The translations under genes were made by a program, and so were the position numbers. Shown here piece after piece: positions 1 to 5,046 of a DNA stretch of 5,046 nucleotides; the first letter of the stretch is position 1, and every line of letters begins with the position of its first letter. The DNA comes from an uncultured Clostridia bacterium. Lineage in GTDB: Bacteria; Bacillota; Clostridia; Oscillospirales; Acutalibacteraceae. Location of the stretch: assembly GCA_945988915.1 (NCBI GenBank), contig CAMFTS010000075.1, positions 1-5,046 on the forward strand, written 5' to 3'. A model generated the notes under the pieces. That model was given only the letters and a program-made list of their open reading frames with translations. It made no database searches and was not told the origin of the DNA.

Positions 1-287
1 CTCCCGGTTCCGGAGTCGGAAACTCAAGAGCCGAAATAAATGAAAAAACGCTTGGTGTACCCGTTATTGCAATAGGTGTTCCGACAGTTGTAGATGCAAT
101 CACACTGACTAAGGATATTACTAAAGTTGCAGAATTTAACAGGGATTCTGCTGAAACAGAAAATATGATAGTTACACCGCGTGAAATTGATACGGTAATA
201 GAGCGGGCAGCAAGACTATTGGCGCTTGCAATAAATTGCGCTTTGCAGCCTGAAATGGACCCCGAATTACTTTTGAGCGTTGTATAA
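1..287 (+). CDS. gpr: Germination protease GPR, C-terminal part (5' end outside window)
   Basis: This is the last ~94 codons of the spore endopeptidase that cleaves small acid-soluble spore proteins (SASPs) at germination, freeing the spore DNA and supplying amino acids. The open frame starts at base 3 (bases 1-2 belong to a cut codon) and ends in TAA at 285-287. The visible part opens with PGSGVGNSRAEINEKTLGVP and continues with VIAIGVPTVVDAITL, the strongly conserved C-terminal block of the family. B. subtilis GPR is about 368 residues, so roughly the last quarter is present; the N-terminal propeptide and the catalytic region cannot be judged here. In the family the enzyme is made as an inactive zymogen in the forespore under sigma-F/sigma-G control. 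The following spoIIP gene supports the assignment, since gpr-spoIIP is a recurrent gene order in spore formers. No truncation or frameshift is seen in the visible part. Confidence 0.95.
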   Translation, partial: PGSGVGNSRAEINEKTLGVPVIAIGVPTVVDAITLTKDITKVAEFNRDSAETENMIVTPREIDTVIERAARLLALAINCALQPEMDPELLLSVV

Positions 288-310
288 TTTAAAACCTTTC
301 AGCATAATTA
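282..310 (+). promoter_or_regulatory. Candidate forespore (sigma-F/sigma-G type) promoter for spoIIP
   Basis: GTATA at 282-286 fits the -35 shared by sigma-F and sigma-G (G-H-A-T-R). After exactly 15 bp comes GCATAATTA (302-310), which fits most positions of a sigma-F -10 (G-G-H-R-A-R-H-T) but misses the second G and one purine. Read instead as sigma-G, CATAATT (303-309) fits six of seven -10 positions, with a slightly short 16-bp spacer. The -35 overlaps the gpr stop codon. The match is by eye in AT-rich DNA, so it is only a candidate; spoIIP could simply be read through from gpr. Confidence 0.3.
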
Positions 311-328
311 TTTATGATACATTATGCG

Positions 329-336
329 AAAGGAAA
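329..336 (+). promoter_or_regulatory. Ribosome binding site that decides the spoIIP start
   Basis: AAAGGAAA lies nine bases before the GTG at 344. No purine-rich Shine-Dalgarno sequence precedes the in-frame ATG at 314, whose upstream bases read CATAATTATTT. This favours GTG 344 as the true initiation codon. Confidence 0.7.
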
Positions 337-343
337 TTCAGCC

Positions 344-1477
344 GTGAGAAGAGAAACAGCGTTTTTAAAAAGCAAAGCGGAATCAGTGTGTAAAATTTTA
401 GTTATTTGTTTACTGTCTTTTTCGGCAAATACCTATTTTAAGAATGTTTCGTCAACGCTTGCTTTTTTATCAGCTAAAATGCTTGTTCCTAACTTAAGTA
501 TTATCTCTGTCACAGAAACCGAAAACTATAACGCAAATAAAACAGATAACACAATAAGTGACATTACTATTGCTGACAATTCTTCTTCAACTTTTGCTGT
601 TTCCGACAGCATCGGCACAACTCCGCAGGATATCATAAAGCTTTCCGAATTGTATAAAAAAGAATATTCAAACGCGAAGCATGACGGGAGAATAATTGAA
701 AAGACTTATGATAAGAAAAGCGCAACATCGGTATTTGAAAATATAACTGTCCGCAATACTACGCCGTCACATTCAATAAATATTGAAAAATCATTGAATG
801 AAAAGGCAGATTTGAATATTACGGATAAATCAAAACCAACCGTGCTCATTTTTCATACGCATACGACCGAAAGCTATCAGATGATAAATGAGGGCTGGTA
901 CACAAAAGCCTATCCTACAAGACATGACGATAAAAATCAGAATATGGTGAGAATAGGCAATGCTATTTGCGAAGAACTTGAAAGAAACGGTATAGGAGTA
1001 ATTCATGATACTGAAATCCATGACCGCAAATACACAGGCGCATATGATAATTCAAGAAAAACAGTTGAAAAAATACTGAAAGATAATCCGACAATACAAA
1101 TAGTTCTCGATGTTCACCGCGACGCAATACAGCAAAGCGACGGCACAAAAATCAAACCGACTTTTACTTATAACGGAAAGAAAGCCGCTCAGGTTATGAT
1201 TATTGCAGGATGTGAGGACGGAAAAATCGAAAATTTTCCTAATTGGGAGAAGAATTTAACCTTTGCGTTACAGCTTCACAAGGAAATAGAAACGATGTTT
1301 CCTCAAATGATGCGTCCCGTACTTTTTTCGGCAAGGAAATATAATATGGATGTAGTGCCTTGCTCCGTTTTGCTTGAATTCGGCAGTGATGCAAACACTC
1401 TTGCCGAAGCTGAATACTCGGGAAGACTTGTGGGTATGGCACTGTCAGAATATATAGAAAAATATTCAGAGGAATAA
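344..1477 (+). CDS. spoIIP: Stage II sporulation protein P (septal peptidoglycan hydrolase)
   Basis: SpoIIP is a membrane-anchored peptidoglycan amidase/endopeptidase that works with SpoIID and SpoIIM to thin the septum and drive engulfment of the forespore. I start it at GTG 344 (377 residues) because AAAGGAAA sits at the right distance; the in-frame ATG at 314 would add ten residues and has no ribosome binding site. Numbering from GTG: a basic N-terminus followed by a hydrophobic anchor around residues 16-32 (ICLLSF core), then a low-complexity Ser/Thr/Asn/Asp-rich linker to about 160. The catalytic domain begins with KPTVLIFHTHTTESY; HTHTTESY at 171-178 supplies the presumed metal-binding His and Glu. 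Then come HDTEIHD (221-227), DVHRD (256-260) and EFGSDANT (345-352), all family signatures. B. subtilis SpoIIP is about 401 residues, so this copy is full length, with a shorter linker. It follows gpr by 56 bp and precedes a small secreted-protein gene by one base. Confidence 0.95.
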   Translation: MRRETAFLKSKAESVCKILVICLLSFSANTYFKNVSSTLAFLSAKMLVPNLSIISVTETENYNANKTDNTISDITIADNSSSTFAVSDSIGTTPQDIIKLSELYKKEYSNAKHDGRIIEKTYDKKSATSVFENITVRNTTPSHSINIEKSLNEKADLNITDKSKPTVLIFHTHTTESYQMINEGWYTKAYPTRHDDKNQNMVRIGNAICEELERNGIGVIHDTEIHDRKYTGAYDNSRKTVEKILKDNPTIQIVLDVHRDAIQQSDGTKIKPTFTYNGKKAAQVMIIAGCEDGKIENFPNWEKNLTFALQLHKEIETMFPQMMRPVLFSARKYNMDVVPCSVLLEFGSDANTLAEAEYSGRLVGMALSEYIEKYSEE

Positions 1478-1478
1478 T

Positions 1479-1682
1479 ATGAAAAAGGATAAAATTTTTA
1501 AAAAATTCTTAACCGTAACTGTGTTACTTGTATGTTCATTCCTGCTTTTTTCAGGCGTTGTTTTAGCAAAGAACAATACAGAAAAATCACTTAAAGCGAT
1601 TCAGGAAGAAATTATTGATGAAACAATGATAATAAATAAAATTGAGGAAGAAATAACAAAAATTATTTCGCAGAATAAATAA
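1479..1682 (+). CDS. Small secreted or membrane-anchored coiled-coil protein of unknown function
   Basis: I do not recognise this 67-residue protein. Residues 1-9 are Lys-rich, residues 10-29 are a hydrophobic stretch, and VVLA-KNN at 27-33 looks like a signal peptidase I site, leaving a mature peptide of about 37 residues. If uncleaved it would be a single-pass anchor. Cys19 lies inside the hydrophobic core without a proper lipobox, so a lipoprotein is unlikely. The tail has Leu/Ile at 38, 41, 45, 52, 55, 59 and 62: an a/d heptad pattern over four heptads, broken only by Glu48, with Glu and Lys elsewhere. That regularity argues for a real gene. AGAGGA at 1468-1473, inside the end of spoIIP, is a strong ribosome binding site five bases before the ATG. 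The one-base gap to spoIIP implies co-transcription and probably translational coupling, hence a sporulation-time envelope role by inference only. Confidence 0.75.
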   Translation: MKKDKIFKKFLTVTVLLVCSFLLFSGVVLAKNNTEKSLKAIQEEIIDETMIINKIEEEITKIISQNK

Positions 1683-1685
1683 CAG

Positions 1686-1714
1686 TTTACTATTCTCTCT
1701 TGATGATATATAAT
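1686..1714 (+). promoter_or_regulatory. Putative vegetative (sigma-A) promoter for the yhaM-like gene
   Basis: A perfect TATAAT -10 (1709-1714) lies 17 bp downstream of TTTACT (1686-1691), which matches four of six positions of TTGACA. Transcription would start near 1720-1722, leaving a ~20-nt leader that holds the AGGAG ribosome binding site. The position is sensible: the gap between a sporulation gene pair and a housekeeping gene. An imperfect palindrome (1701-1721) overlaps the -10. Confidence 0.5.
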
Positions 1715-1721
1715 ATTATCA
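1701..1721. repeat. Imperfect palindrome overlapping the -10 region
   Basis: TGATGATAT and ATATTATCA are complementary over nine positions (one of them a G-T pair) around a three-base centre, ATA. It covers the whole candidate -10. It could be a repressor operator, but the composition is nearly pure A/T, where such symmetry arises readily by chance. No T-tract follows, so it is not an intrinsic terminator. Confidence 0.3.
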
Positions 1722-1742
1722 GATTATATTAGGAGAATAGTT

Positions 1743-2711
1743 ATGAATTTTACACAGTTATCAAACGGACAGTATGAAGGCTTTGCAATAGTAAAACAGT
1801 GTGATAAAAAAACTACAAGTAAAGGCAACGATTATCTTGACTTTAAGCTCGCCGATAAAAGCGGGGAGATTAACGCAAAACTGTGGGATTACAGTCCGTT
1901 AATGCATGGGGAGTTCCCTCTTGATTCGCTTGTAAAGGTAAGAGGTGAAATTTCAAAGTTTGCAGGCTCAGACCAGCTGAAAATCAGCAAAATCAGACTG
2001 ACTACCGATGCAGATGAGGTTAGTATTGAGGACTTTGTTCAAACGGCTGATTATTCAGGCGAATATATGTATAAAAAAATAATAGAAAAGGTCAATGCAT
2101 TTGCCGATGAAGATCTCAAAAAGCTTGTGCTGCATATGTATGAGGAAAGAAAAGATATAATTCTTTCATGGCCTGCCGCTTATAAGCTTCATCATGCTCT
2201 GAGAAGCGGTCTTTTAATGCATACTCTTTCTATTGTTAAGCTATGTGAGGGAGTATGCGAGGTTTATCCTTTTGTTAATAAGGATTTATTGCTTACAGGC
2301 GCTATTCTTCACGATATCGCAAAGACAACCGAATACGATGTGGGAGCAACGGGTATTGCTTCGGGATACACCGTGGAGGGCAACCTGATAGGTCACCTTG
2401 TAAAAGGTGCAATGCTTGTTGACGAGGCTGCAGTAAAGCTCGGAATACCGAGAGAAAAAGCAATGCTTGTTGAACATATGCTTATTTCTCATCACGGAGA
2501 GCCTGAATTCGGCGCCGCAGTAAGACCTATGTTTCTTGAAGCAGAGCTTTTGTCAGAGCTTGACTTGATGGATGCAAGAGTTTATCAGATATCTCATGCG
2601 ATTGAGAATGTGGAACCGAAAGAGTTCTCTTCACGCCTTTGGGCGCTTAACGACAGAAGAATATATAATCACAGTGAATTGGGAATTAATCCGAAAGTAA
2701 ATCTTGAATAA
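1743..2711 (+). CDS. yhaM: YhaM-type 3'-5' exoribonuclease (OB fold + HD domain)
   Basis: YhaM is a metal-dependent cytoplasmic 3'-5' exoribonuclease of Firmicutes that trims or degrades RNA and single-stranded DNA. The 322 residues are close to the 314 of B. subtilis YhaM. An OB-fold nucleic-acid-binding domain spans about residues 10-90 (GFAIVKQC at 13-20, KLWD at 46-49, DQLKISKIRL near 80). The HD metal-binding domain spans about 145-290: HHALRSGLLMHT (150-161), the HD pair in LHDIAK (His190-Asp191), His245, SHHGE (249-253) and LDLMDAR (Asp274/Asp277). This order of OB, HHxxRSGLLxHT, HD and SHHG is diagnostic. AGGAG at 1731-1735 precedes the ATG by seven bases, so the start is secure. It appears to open the second transcription unit from a promoter just upstream; the DUF2804 gene follows after 21 bp. 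Nothing looks degraded. The alternative, a generic HD phosphohydrolase, is much less likely given the OB domain. Confidence 0.9.
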   Translation: MNFTQLSNGQYEGFAIVKQCDKKTTSKGNDYLDFKLADKSGEINAKLWDYSPLMHGEFPLDSLVKVRGEISKFAGSDQLKISKIRLTTDADEVSIEDFVQTADYSGEYMYKKIIEKVNAFADEDLKKLVLHMYEERKDIILSWPAAYKLHHALRSGLLMHTLSIVKLCEGVCEVYPFVNKDLLLTGAILHDIAKTTEYDVGATGIASGYTVEGNLIGHLVKGAMLVDEAAVKLGIPREKAMLVEHMLISHHGEPEFGAAVRPMFLEAELLSELDLMDARVYQISHAIENVEPKEFSSRLWALNDRRIYNHSELGINPKVNLE

Positions 2712-2734
2712 TTATATTTTGGGGGGAATATAAT
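2711..2734 (+). promoter_or_regulatory. Hairpin enclosing the ribosome binding site of the DUF2804 gene
   Basis: ATTATATT (2711-2718) and AATATAAT (2727-2734) are perfect 8-bp complements. They enclose the 8-base loop TTGGGGGG, whose six-G run (2721-2726) is the only Shine-Dalgarno candidate. The left arm starts on the last base of the yhaM stop codon and the right arm takes in A and T of the start codon at 2733. In RNA the start codon would be partly paired and the binding site displayed in the loop. The stem is all A-U, so its stability is marginal. Confidence 0.45.
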
Positions 2735-3758
2735 GAGAAATCATGAAGTTACAACGGTTCAGACACTTTTAAAGGCAGACGGATCTTTGAGAGAACCGGG
2801 TTGGTCAAGGCAGCTTTATCAGGTTTACGACAGGAAAGATATTAAAAAGCCTAAATTCAGAATCAAGGAGTGGGATTACTATCTTGTCATGGGCAAGGAC
2901 TTCGGATTTGCTTTTACTATTTCTGATGACGGGTACATAGGCTTACAGTCCGTTTCATTGCTTGAACTCGGTGACAATCCGTGGGAGCATACTGAAACAA
3001 TACTTAATGCATTTCCTATGGGAAAACTAAAGATGCCGTCAAATACGGCACAGGGCAGTCCGATTTATAAGGACAAGCGTCTTTCAATGGAATTCCGCAA
3101 ATCAGGAGAAACGCGAAGAATTGCTTGTGAATTCAAGAACTTTTATCAAGGAAAAACTCTGGTTTGCGATATAACACTTTCACAGCCGCCGATGGATACA
3201 ATGGTTATTGCAACTCCGTGGAAAGAGGATTCACGGGCTTTCTATTATAATCAAAAAATCAACTGTATGAGAGCGTCGGGCTATTGCTCATTTGACGGAA
3301 AAAAATATACCTTTGATCCCGAAACCGATTTCGGTACGCTTGATTGGGGCAGGGGAGTGTGGACATATGACAATACCTGGAATTGGGGCTCGGGCAACGG
3401 AATCGTTAACGGAAAAAGCTTCGGTTTTAATATAGGGTATGGATTTGGCGATACTTCTGCGGCAAGCGAAAACATCATCTTTTATGACGGAGTAGGTCAT
3501 AAGCTTGACGATGTTACTTTCAATATTCCCGAATCAGGCTATACGGACCCTTGGACCATTACTTCTTCTGACGGAAGATTTGAAATGAAGTTCGAGCCCA
3601 TTCTGGACAGGTCTGCTTGCATTGATGTTAAAGTAATTGTTACAGACCAACATCAAGTGTTCGGAAGAATGAGCGGAACCGCAATCCTTGATGACGGCAC
3701 GAAGCTTGAAATAAAAGATTTGCTTTGCTTCTGCGAAAGAGTGCACAATAAATATTAA
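2733..3758 (+). CDS. DUF2804 family protein, function unknown
   Basis: This 341-residue protein resembles the DUF2804 family, for which I know no established function. It opens with a family-typical LLKADGSLREPGWSRQLYQV (about residues 13-32). The most distinctive segment is DWGRGVWTYDNTWNWGSG at 204-221, Trp/Gly-rich and conserved in the family. Alternating short strands rich in aromatic residues suggest a mostly beta fold. There is no signal peptide, membrane segment or recognisable nucleotide-binding motif, so a cytoplasmic location is inferred. Two cysteines, in LLCFCERV, lie near the C-terminus. The start is ATG 2733 with the unusual six-G ribosome binding site seven bases upstream, inside a hairpin loop. 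The gene sits between yhaM (21 bp) and prmA (16 bp) on the same strand and is probably co-transcribed. The family name is recalled from the WGRGVW signature and was not checked against a database; no enzymatic role should be read into it. Confidence 0.8.
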   Translation: MRNHEVTTVQTLLKADGSLREPGWSRQLYQVYDRKDIKKPKFRIKEWDYYLVMGKDFGFAFTISDDGYIGLQSVSLLELGDNPWEHTETILNAFPMGKLKMPSNTAQGSPIYKDKRLSMEFRKSGETRRIACEFKNFYQGKTLVCDITLSQPPMDTMVIATPWKEDSRAFYYNQKINCMRASGYCSFDGKKYTFDPETDFGTLDWGRGVWTYDNTWNWGSGNGIVNGKSFGFNIGYGFGDTSAASENIIFYDGVGHKLDDVTFNIPESGYTDPWTITSSDGRFEMKFEPILDRSACIDVKVIVTDQHQVFGRMSGTAILDDGTKLEIKDLLCFCERVHNKY

Positions 3759-3774
3759 CAGAGGACAATAAACT

Positions 3775-4704
3775 ATGGAGTGGACAGAAGTTTTAATCAA
3801 AATAAATGCTGATGATATTGACTCTGCTGCCGATATTGCTAATATGGCAGTCCCGTACGGTATTTACATTGAAGATTATCGTACGCTTGAAGAGGAAACC
3901 TGGGAAATCGCAAATATCAATTTGATTGACGAAGAGCTTTTGGCAAAGGACAGGACAAAAGGCTATATACATATTTATATTGCGCCCGAAGAAAATCCTG
4001 CCGAAGCGGTTGCATTTCTTTCGGAGAGGTTTAACGAAGCCCGAATTCAGCATAAAATCGATTTGAACAAGTGTAAAAACGAAGATTGGGAAAACAACTG
4101 GAAAGAATACTTTAAGCCGATAAATATAGGCAGTAAAATTCTTATCAGACCTCTGTGGATAGACGATTATGAAAATCCCGACAACAGAAAGGTTCTTTCA
4201 ATCGAACCCGGACTTGCTTTCGGCACAGGCGGACACGACACAACCCGTCTTTGTATGGAAATGTGCGAAAAATATCTGCACGAGGGCGACAGCGTGCTTG
4301 ATACAGGTTGCGGCAGCGGTATTCTCGGTATTGCTTCGCTTCTTCTCGGAGCAAAAAATGTTGTCGGCGTTGATATCGATGAGCTGGCGGTAAAAACAGC
4401 TGTTGAAAACGGCGGGGTTAACGGCTTTAAAGAGCCTGAATATAAAATATTGCACGGTAATCTTACCGATAAGGTTTCCGGCAAGTTTGATGTCATACTC
4501 GCAAACATTGTCGCAGATGTGATAATTATGTTCTCGGATTTTGTCGGAGAATTTATGAAAGAAAGCTCTGTTTTCATTACATCGGGAATAATCGCGCCGA
4601 GAGAAGCGGAGGTAAAAGCGGCACTTTCAAAGAATAACTTTGAAATTATCGAAGAAAACAGAAGCGGTGATTGGCTTTGCCTGGTTTGCCGTAAAGAAGT
4701 GTGA
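3775..4704 (+). CDS. prmA: Ribosomal protein L11 methyltransferase
   Basis: PrmA is a SAM-dependent methyltransferase that methylates lysines and the N-terminus of ribosomal protein L11 in the cytoplasm. At 309 residues it matches the family (about 311 in B. subtilis). The N-terminal substrate-binding domain begins WTEVLIKINADDIDSAADIA. The linker carries NNWKEYFKPINIGSKILIRP. Next comes the PrmA hallmark GLAFGTGGHDTTRLC (146-160). The Rossmann methyltransferase domain has motif I VLDTGCGSGILG (174-185), acidic motif II GVDID (198-202) and the catalytic-region motif NIVADVI (244-250). The third G in GTGGH replaces the T or M often seen there, a minor change. AGAGGA at 3760-3765 lies nine bases before the ATG, so the start is well supported. 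The stop TGA (4702-4704) is embedded in the ribosome binding site of the next gene, suggesting coupled translation. PrmA is non-essential in the bacteria where it has been tested. Confidence 0.95.
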   Translation: MEWTEVLIKINADDIDSAADIANMAVPYGIYIEDYRTLEEETWEIANINLIDEELLAKDRTKGYIHIYIAPEENPAEAVAFLSERFNEARIQHKIDLNKCKNEDWENNWKEYFKPINIGSKILIRPLWIDDYENPDNRKVLSIEPGLAFGTGGHDTTRLCMEMCEKYLHEGDSVLDTGCGSGILGIASLLLGAKNVVGVDIDELAVKTAVENGGVNGFKEPEYKILHGNLTDKVSGKFDVILANIVADVIIMFSDFVGEFMKESSVFITSGIIAPREAEVKAALSKNNFEIIEENRSGDWLCLVCRKEV

Positions 4705-4712
4705 GGTGTTCC

Positions 4713-4997
4713 ATGCAACAGTTTTTGATTTGCTACGGCATAGCTTCATTGGTTGTTATTGCTTCAGTGTTTTTACTTTCATTGAATGAGAATAAATCAC
4801 CGTCGGTAAAAACAGTGCTTACCGTTGTATATATACTTGCAATTATCGGTGTTTTGTTTGCAATGACCGTACTCGAAGGCAGATTTAAAATGTCAAGGCT
4901 CATTTCATCGGGCATTGCCGCTTTCGTAATCGGATTTATGTACCTTGCCGATACACTCGGCGGAAAAATCAGAAAGAAAAAAGAGGAAAACAAATGA
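4713..4997 (+). CDS. Small three-helix membrane protein, function unknown
   Basis: I do not recognise this 94-residue protein. It shows three hydrophobic segments: about residues 4-24 (LICYGIASLVVIASVFLLSL), 35-54 (VLTVVYILAIIGVLFAMTVL) and 63-82 (LISSGIAAFVIGFMYLADTL). Two short loops separate them, and the tail is strongly basic (KIRKKKEENK), probably cytoplasmic by the positive-inside rule. I start at ATG 4713 because GAGGTG at 4703-4708 is a good ribosome binding site for it. A GTG at 4701 would add four residues but lacks one. The reading frame is tightly locked between genes: its binding site overlaps the prmA stop, and its TGA shares four bases (ATGA) with the next start codon, so all three are likely translated in a coupled way. 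No catalytic motif is visible. It could be an accessory envelope protein or simply a passenger in the operon. Confidence 0.75.
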   Translation: MQQFLICYGIASLVVIASVFLLSLNENKSPSVKTVLTVVYILAIIGVLFAMTVLEGRFKMSRLISSGIAAFVIGFMYLADTLGGKIRKKKEENK

Positions 4998-5046
4998 TTA
5001 TAGACGGACTTCAAAAGCTTACTTTGCTTGACTTTCCTGAAAAAAT
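4994..5046 (+). CDS. nrdG: Anaerobic ribonucleotide reductase activating protein (radical SAM), N-terminus only
   Basis: Seventeen codons and two further bases are visible before the window ends. The peptide MIIDGLQKLTLLDFPEK matches the very conserved N-terminus of NrdG-type activases in Clostridia, in which a GLQK-L-LLDFP block precedes the radical-SAM Cys motif that binds the 4Fe-4S cluster. The Cys motif lies beyond the edge, so it cannot be confirmed here. In the family the protein generates the glycyl radical on the class III anaerobic ribonucleotide reductase using SAM. The ATG overlaps the preceding stop by four bases (ATGA), and AAGAGGA at 4981-4987 lies six bases upstream, so the start is secure. 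The class III reductase gene nrdD may lie nearby outside the window. The alternative is another radical-SAM activase of the same family. Confidence 0.8.
   Translation, partial: MIIDGLQKLTLLDFPEK

Noticed and set aside
316..323. GATACATT as a sigma-E -10 for spoIIP, considered as a separate feature
   Set aside because: No -35 of the expected type 13-15 bp upstream, and the start point would leave the ribosome binding site at the extreme 5' end; kept only as an observation.
1662..1684. Possible terminator hairpin at the end of the small coiled-coil gene (TTATT...AATAA)
   Set aside because: Only five A-T pairs and no T-tract after it.
1700..1730. Alternative promoter TTGATG ... TATATT before yhaM
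   Set aside because: The spacer would be 19 bp, and the transcript would start at or after the ribosome binding site; TTTACT-17-TATAAT fits better.
3534..3800. Minus-strand open frame of 88 codons across the DUF2804-prmA junction
   Set aside because: It is a shadow of two well-supported genes on the other strand, with no recognisable protein features.
4169..4393. Second + strand frame of 74 codons inside prmA
   Set aside because: It overlaps the conserved methyltransferase core in another frame; the conserved motifs are in the prmA frame.
4167..4718. A 183-codon open frame on the minus strand opposite prmA
   Set aside because: It runs antisense to a textbook prmA whose motifs are all intact, has no family signature, and its Ser/Pro/Thr-rich composition is what the complement of this codon usage gives.
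1..5046. CRISPR arrays, insertion sequences, tRNA/rRNA genes, att sites, defence or toxin-antitoxin modules
   Set aside because: No direct-repeat arrays, transposase motifs, RNA-gene signatures or paired toxin-like genes were seen on either strand; the gene content is ordinary chromosomal.

Overview
The window is a compact, single-strand stretch of chromosome from an anaerobic, endospore-forming Firmicute, most likely class Clostridia. Three things point there. The germination protease gene (gpr) is followed by spoIIP, a sporulation gene order shared by Bacilli and Clostridia. A class III anaerobic ribonucleotide reductase activase begins at the right edge. The DNA is AT-rich with strong AGAGGA/AGGAG-type ribosome binding sites. 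Placement below class level is not possible from the sequence alone.

Layout, all on the + strand. (1) Sporulation block: the last ~94 codons of gpr (1-287); spoIIP (344-1477 with the GTG start I prefer); and, one base later, a 67-residue unrecognised secreted mini-protein (1479-1682) whose mature part is a near-perfect four-heptad coiled coil. (2) A 60-bp gap (1683-1742) carrying a good vegetative-type promoter, which probably separates the sporulation genes from what follows. (3) Housekeeping block: a YhaM-type OB-fold/HD 3'-5' exoribonuclease (1743-2711), a DUF2804 protein of unknown function (2733-3758), the ribosomal protein L11 methyltransferase prmA (3775-4704), a 94-residue three-helix membrane protein (4713-4997), and the first 17 codons of an nrdG-type radical-SAM activase (4994-5046). 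Gaps in this block are 21, 16 and 8 bp, ending in a 4-bp ATGA overlap, and I see no terminator, so the genes probably share a transcript.

How the genes work together: GPR degrades the DNA-protecting SASPs during germination, while SpoIIP remodels septal peptidoglycan during engulfment. They share sporulation regulation rather than a pathway. The second block combines RNA turnover (YhaM), translation-apparatus modification (PrmA) and anaerobic DNA precursor synthesis (NrdG), a typical growth-related mixture, with two proteins of unknown role.

I do not see a defence system, mobile element, CRISPR array, RNA gene or new multi-gene system. The points most worth following are the secreted coiled-coil mini-protein after spoIIP, an 8-bp perfect hairpin that puts the Shine-Dalgarno sequence of the DUF2804 gene in its loop and part of its start codon in its stem, and candidate forespore/mother-cell promoter motifs in front of spoIIP.
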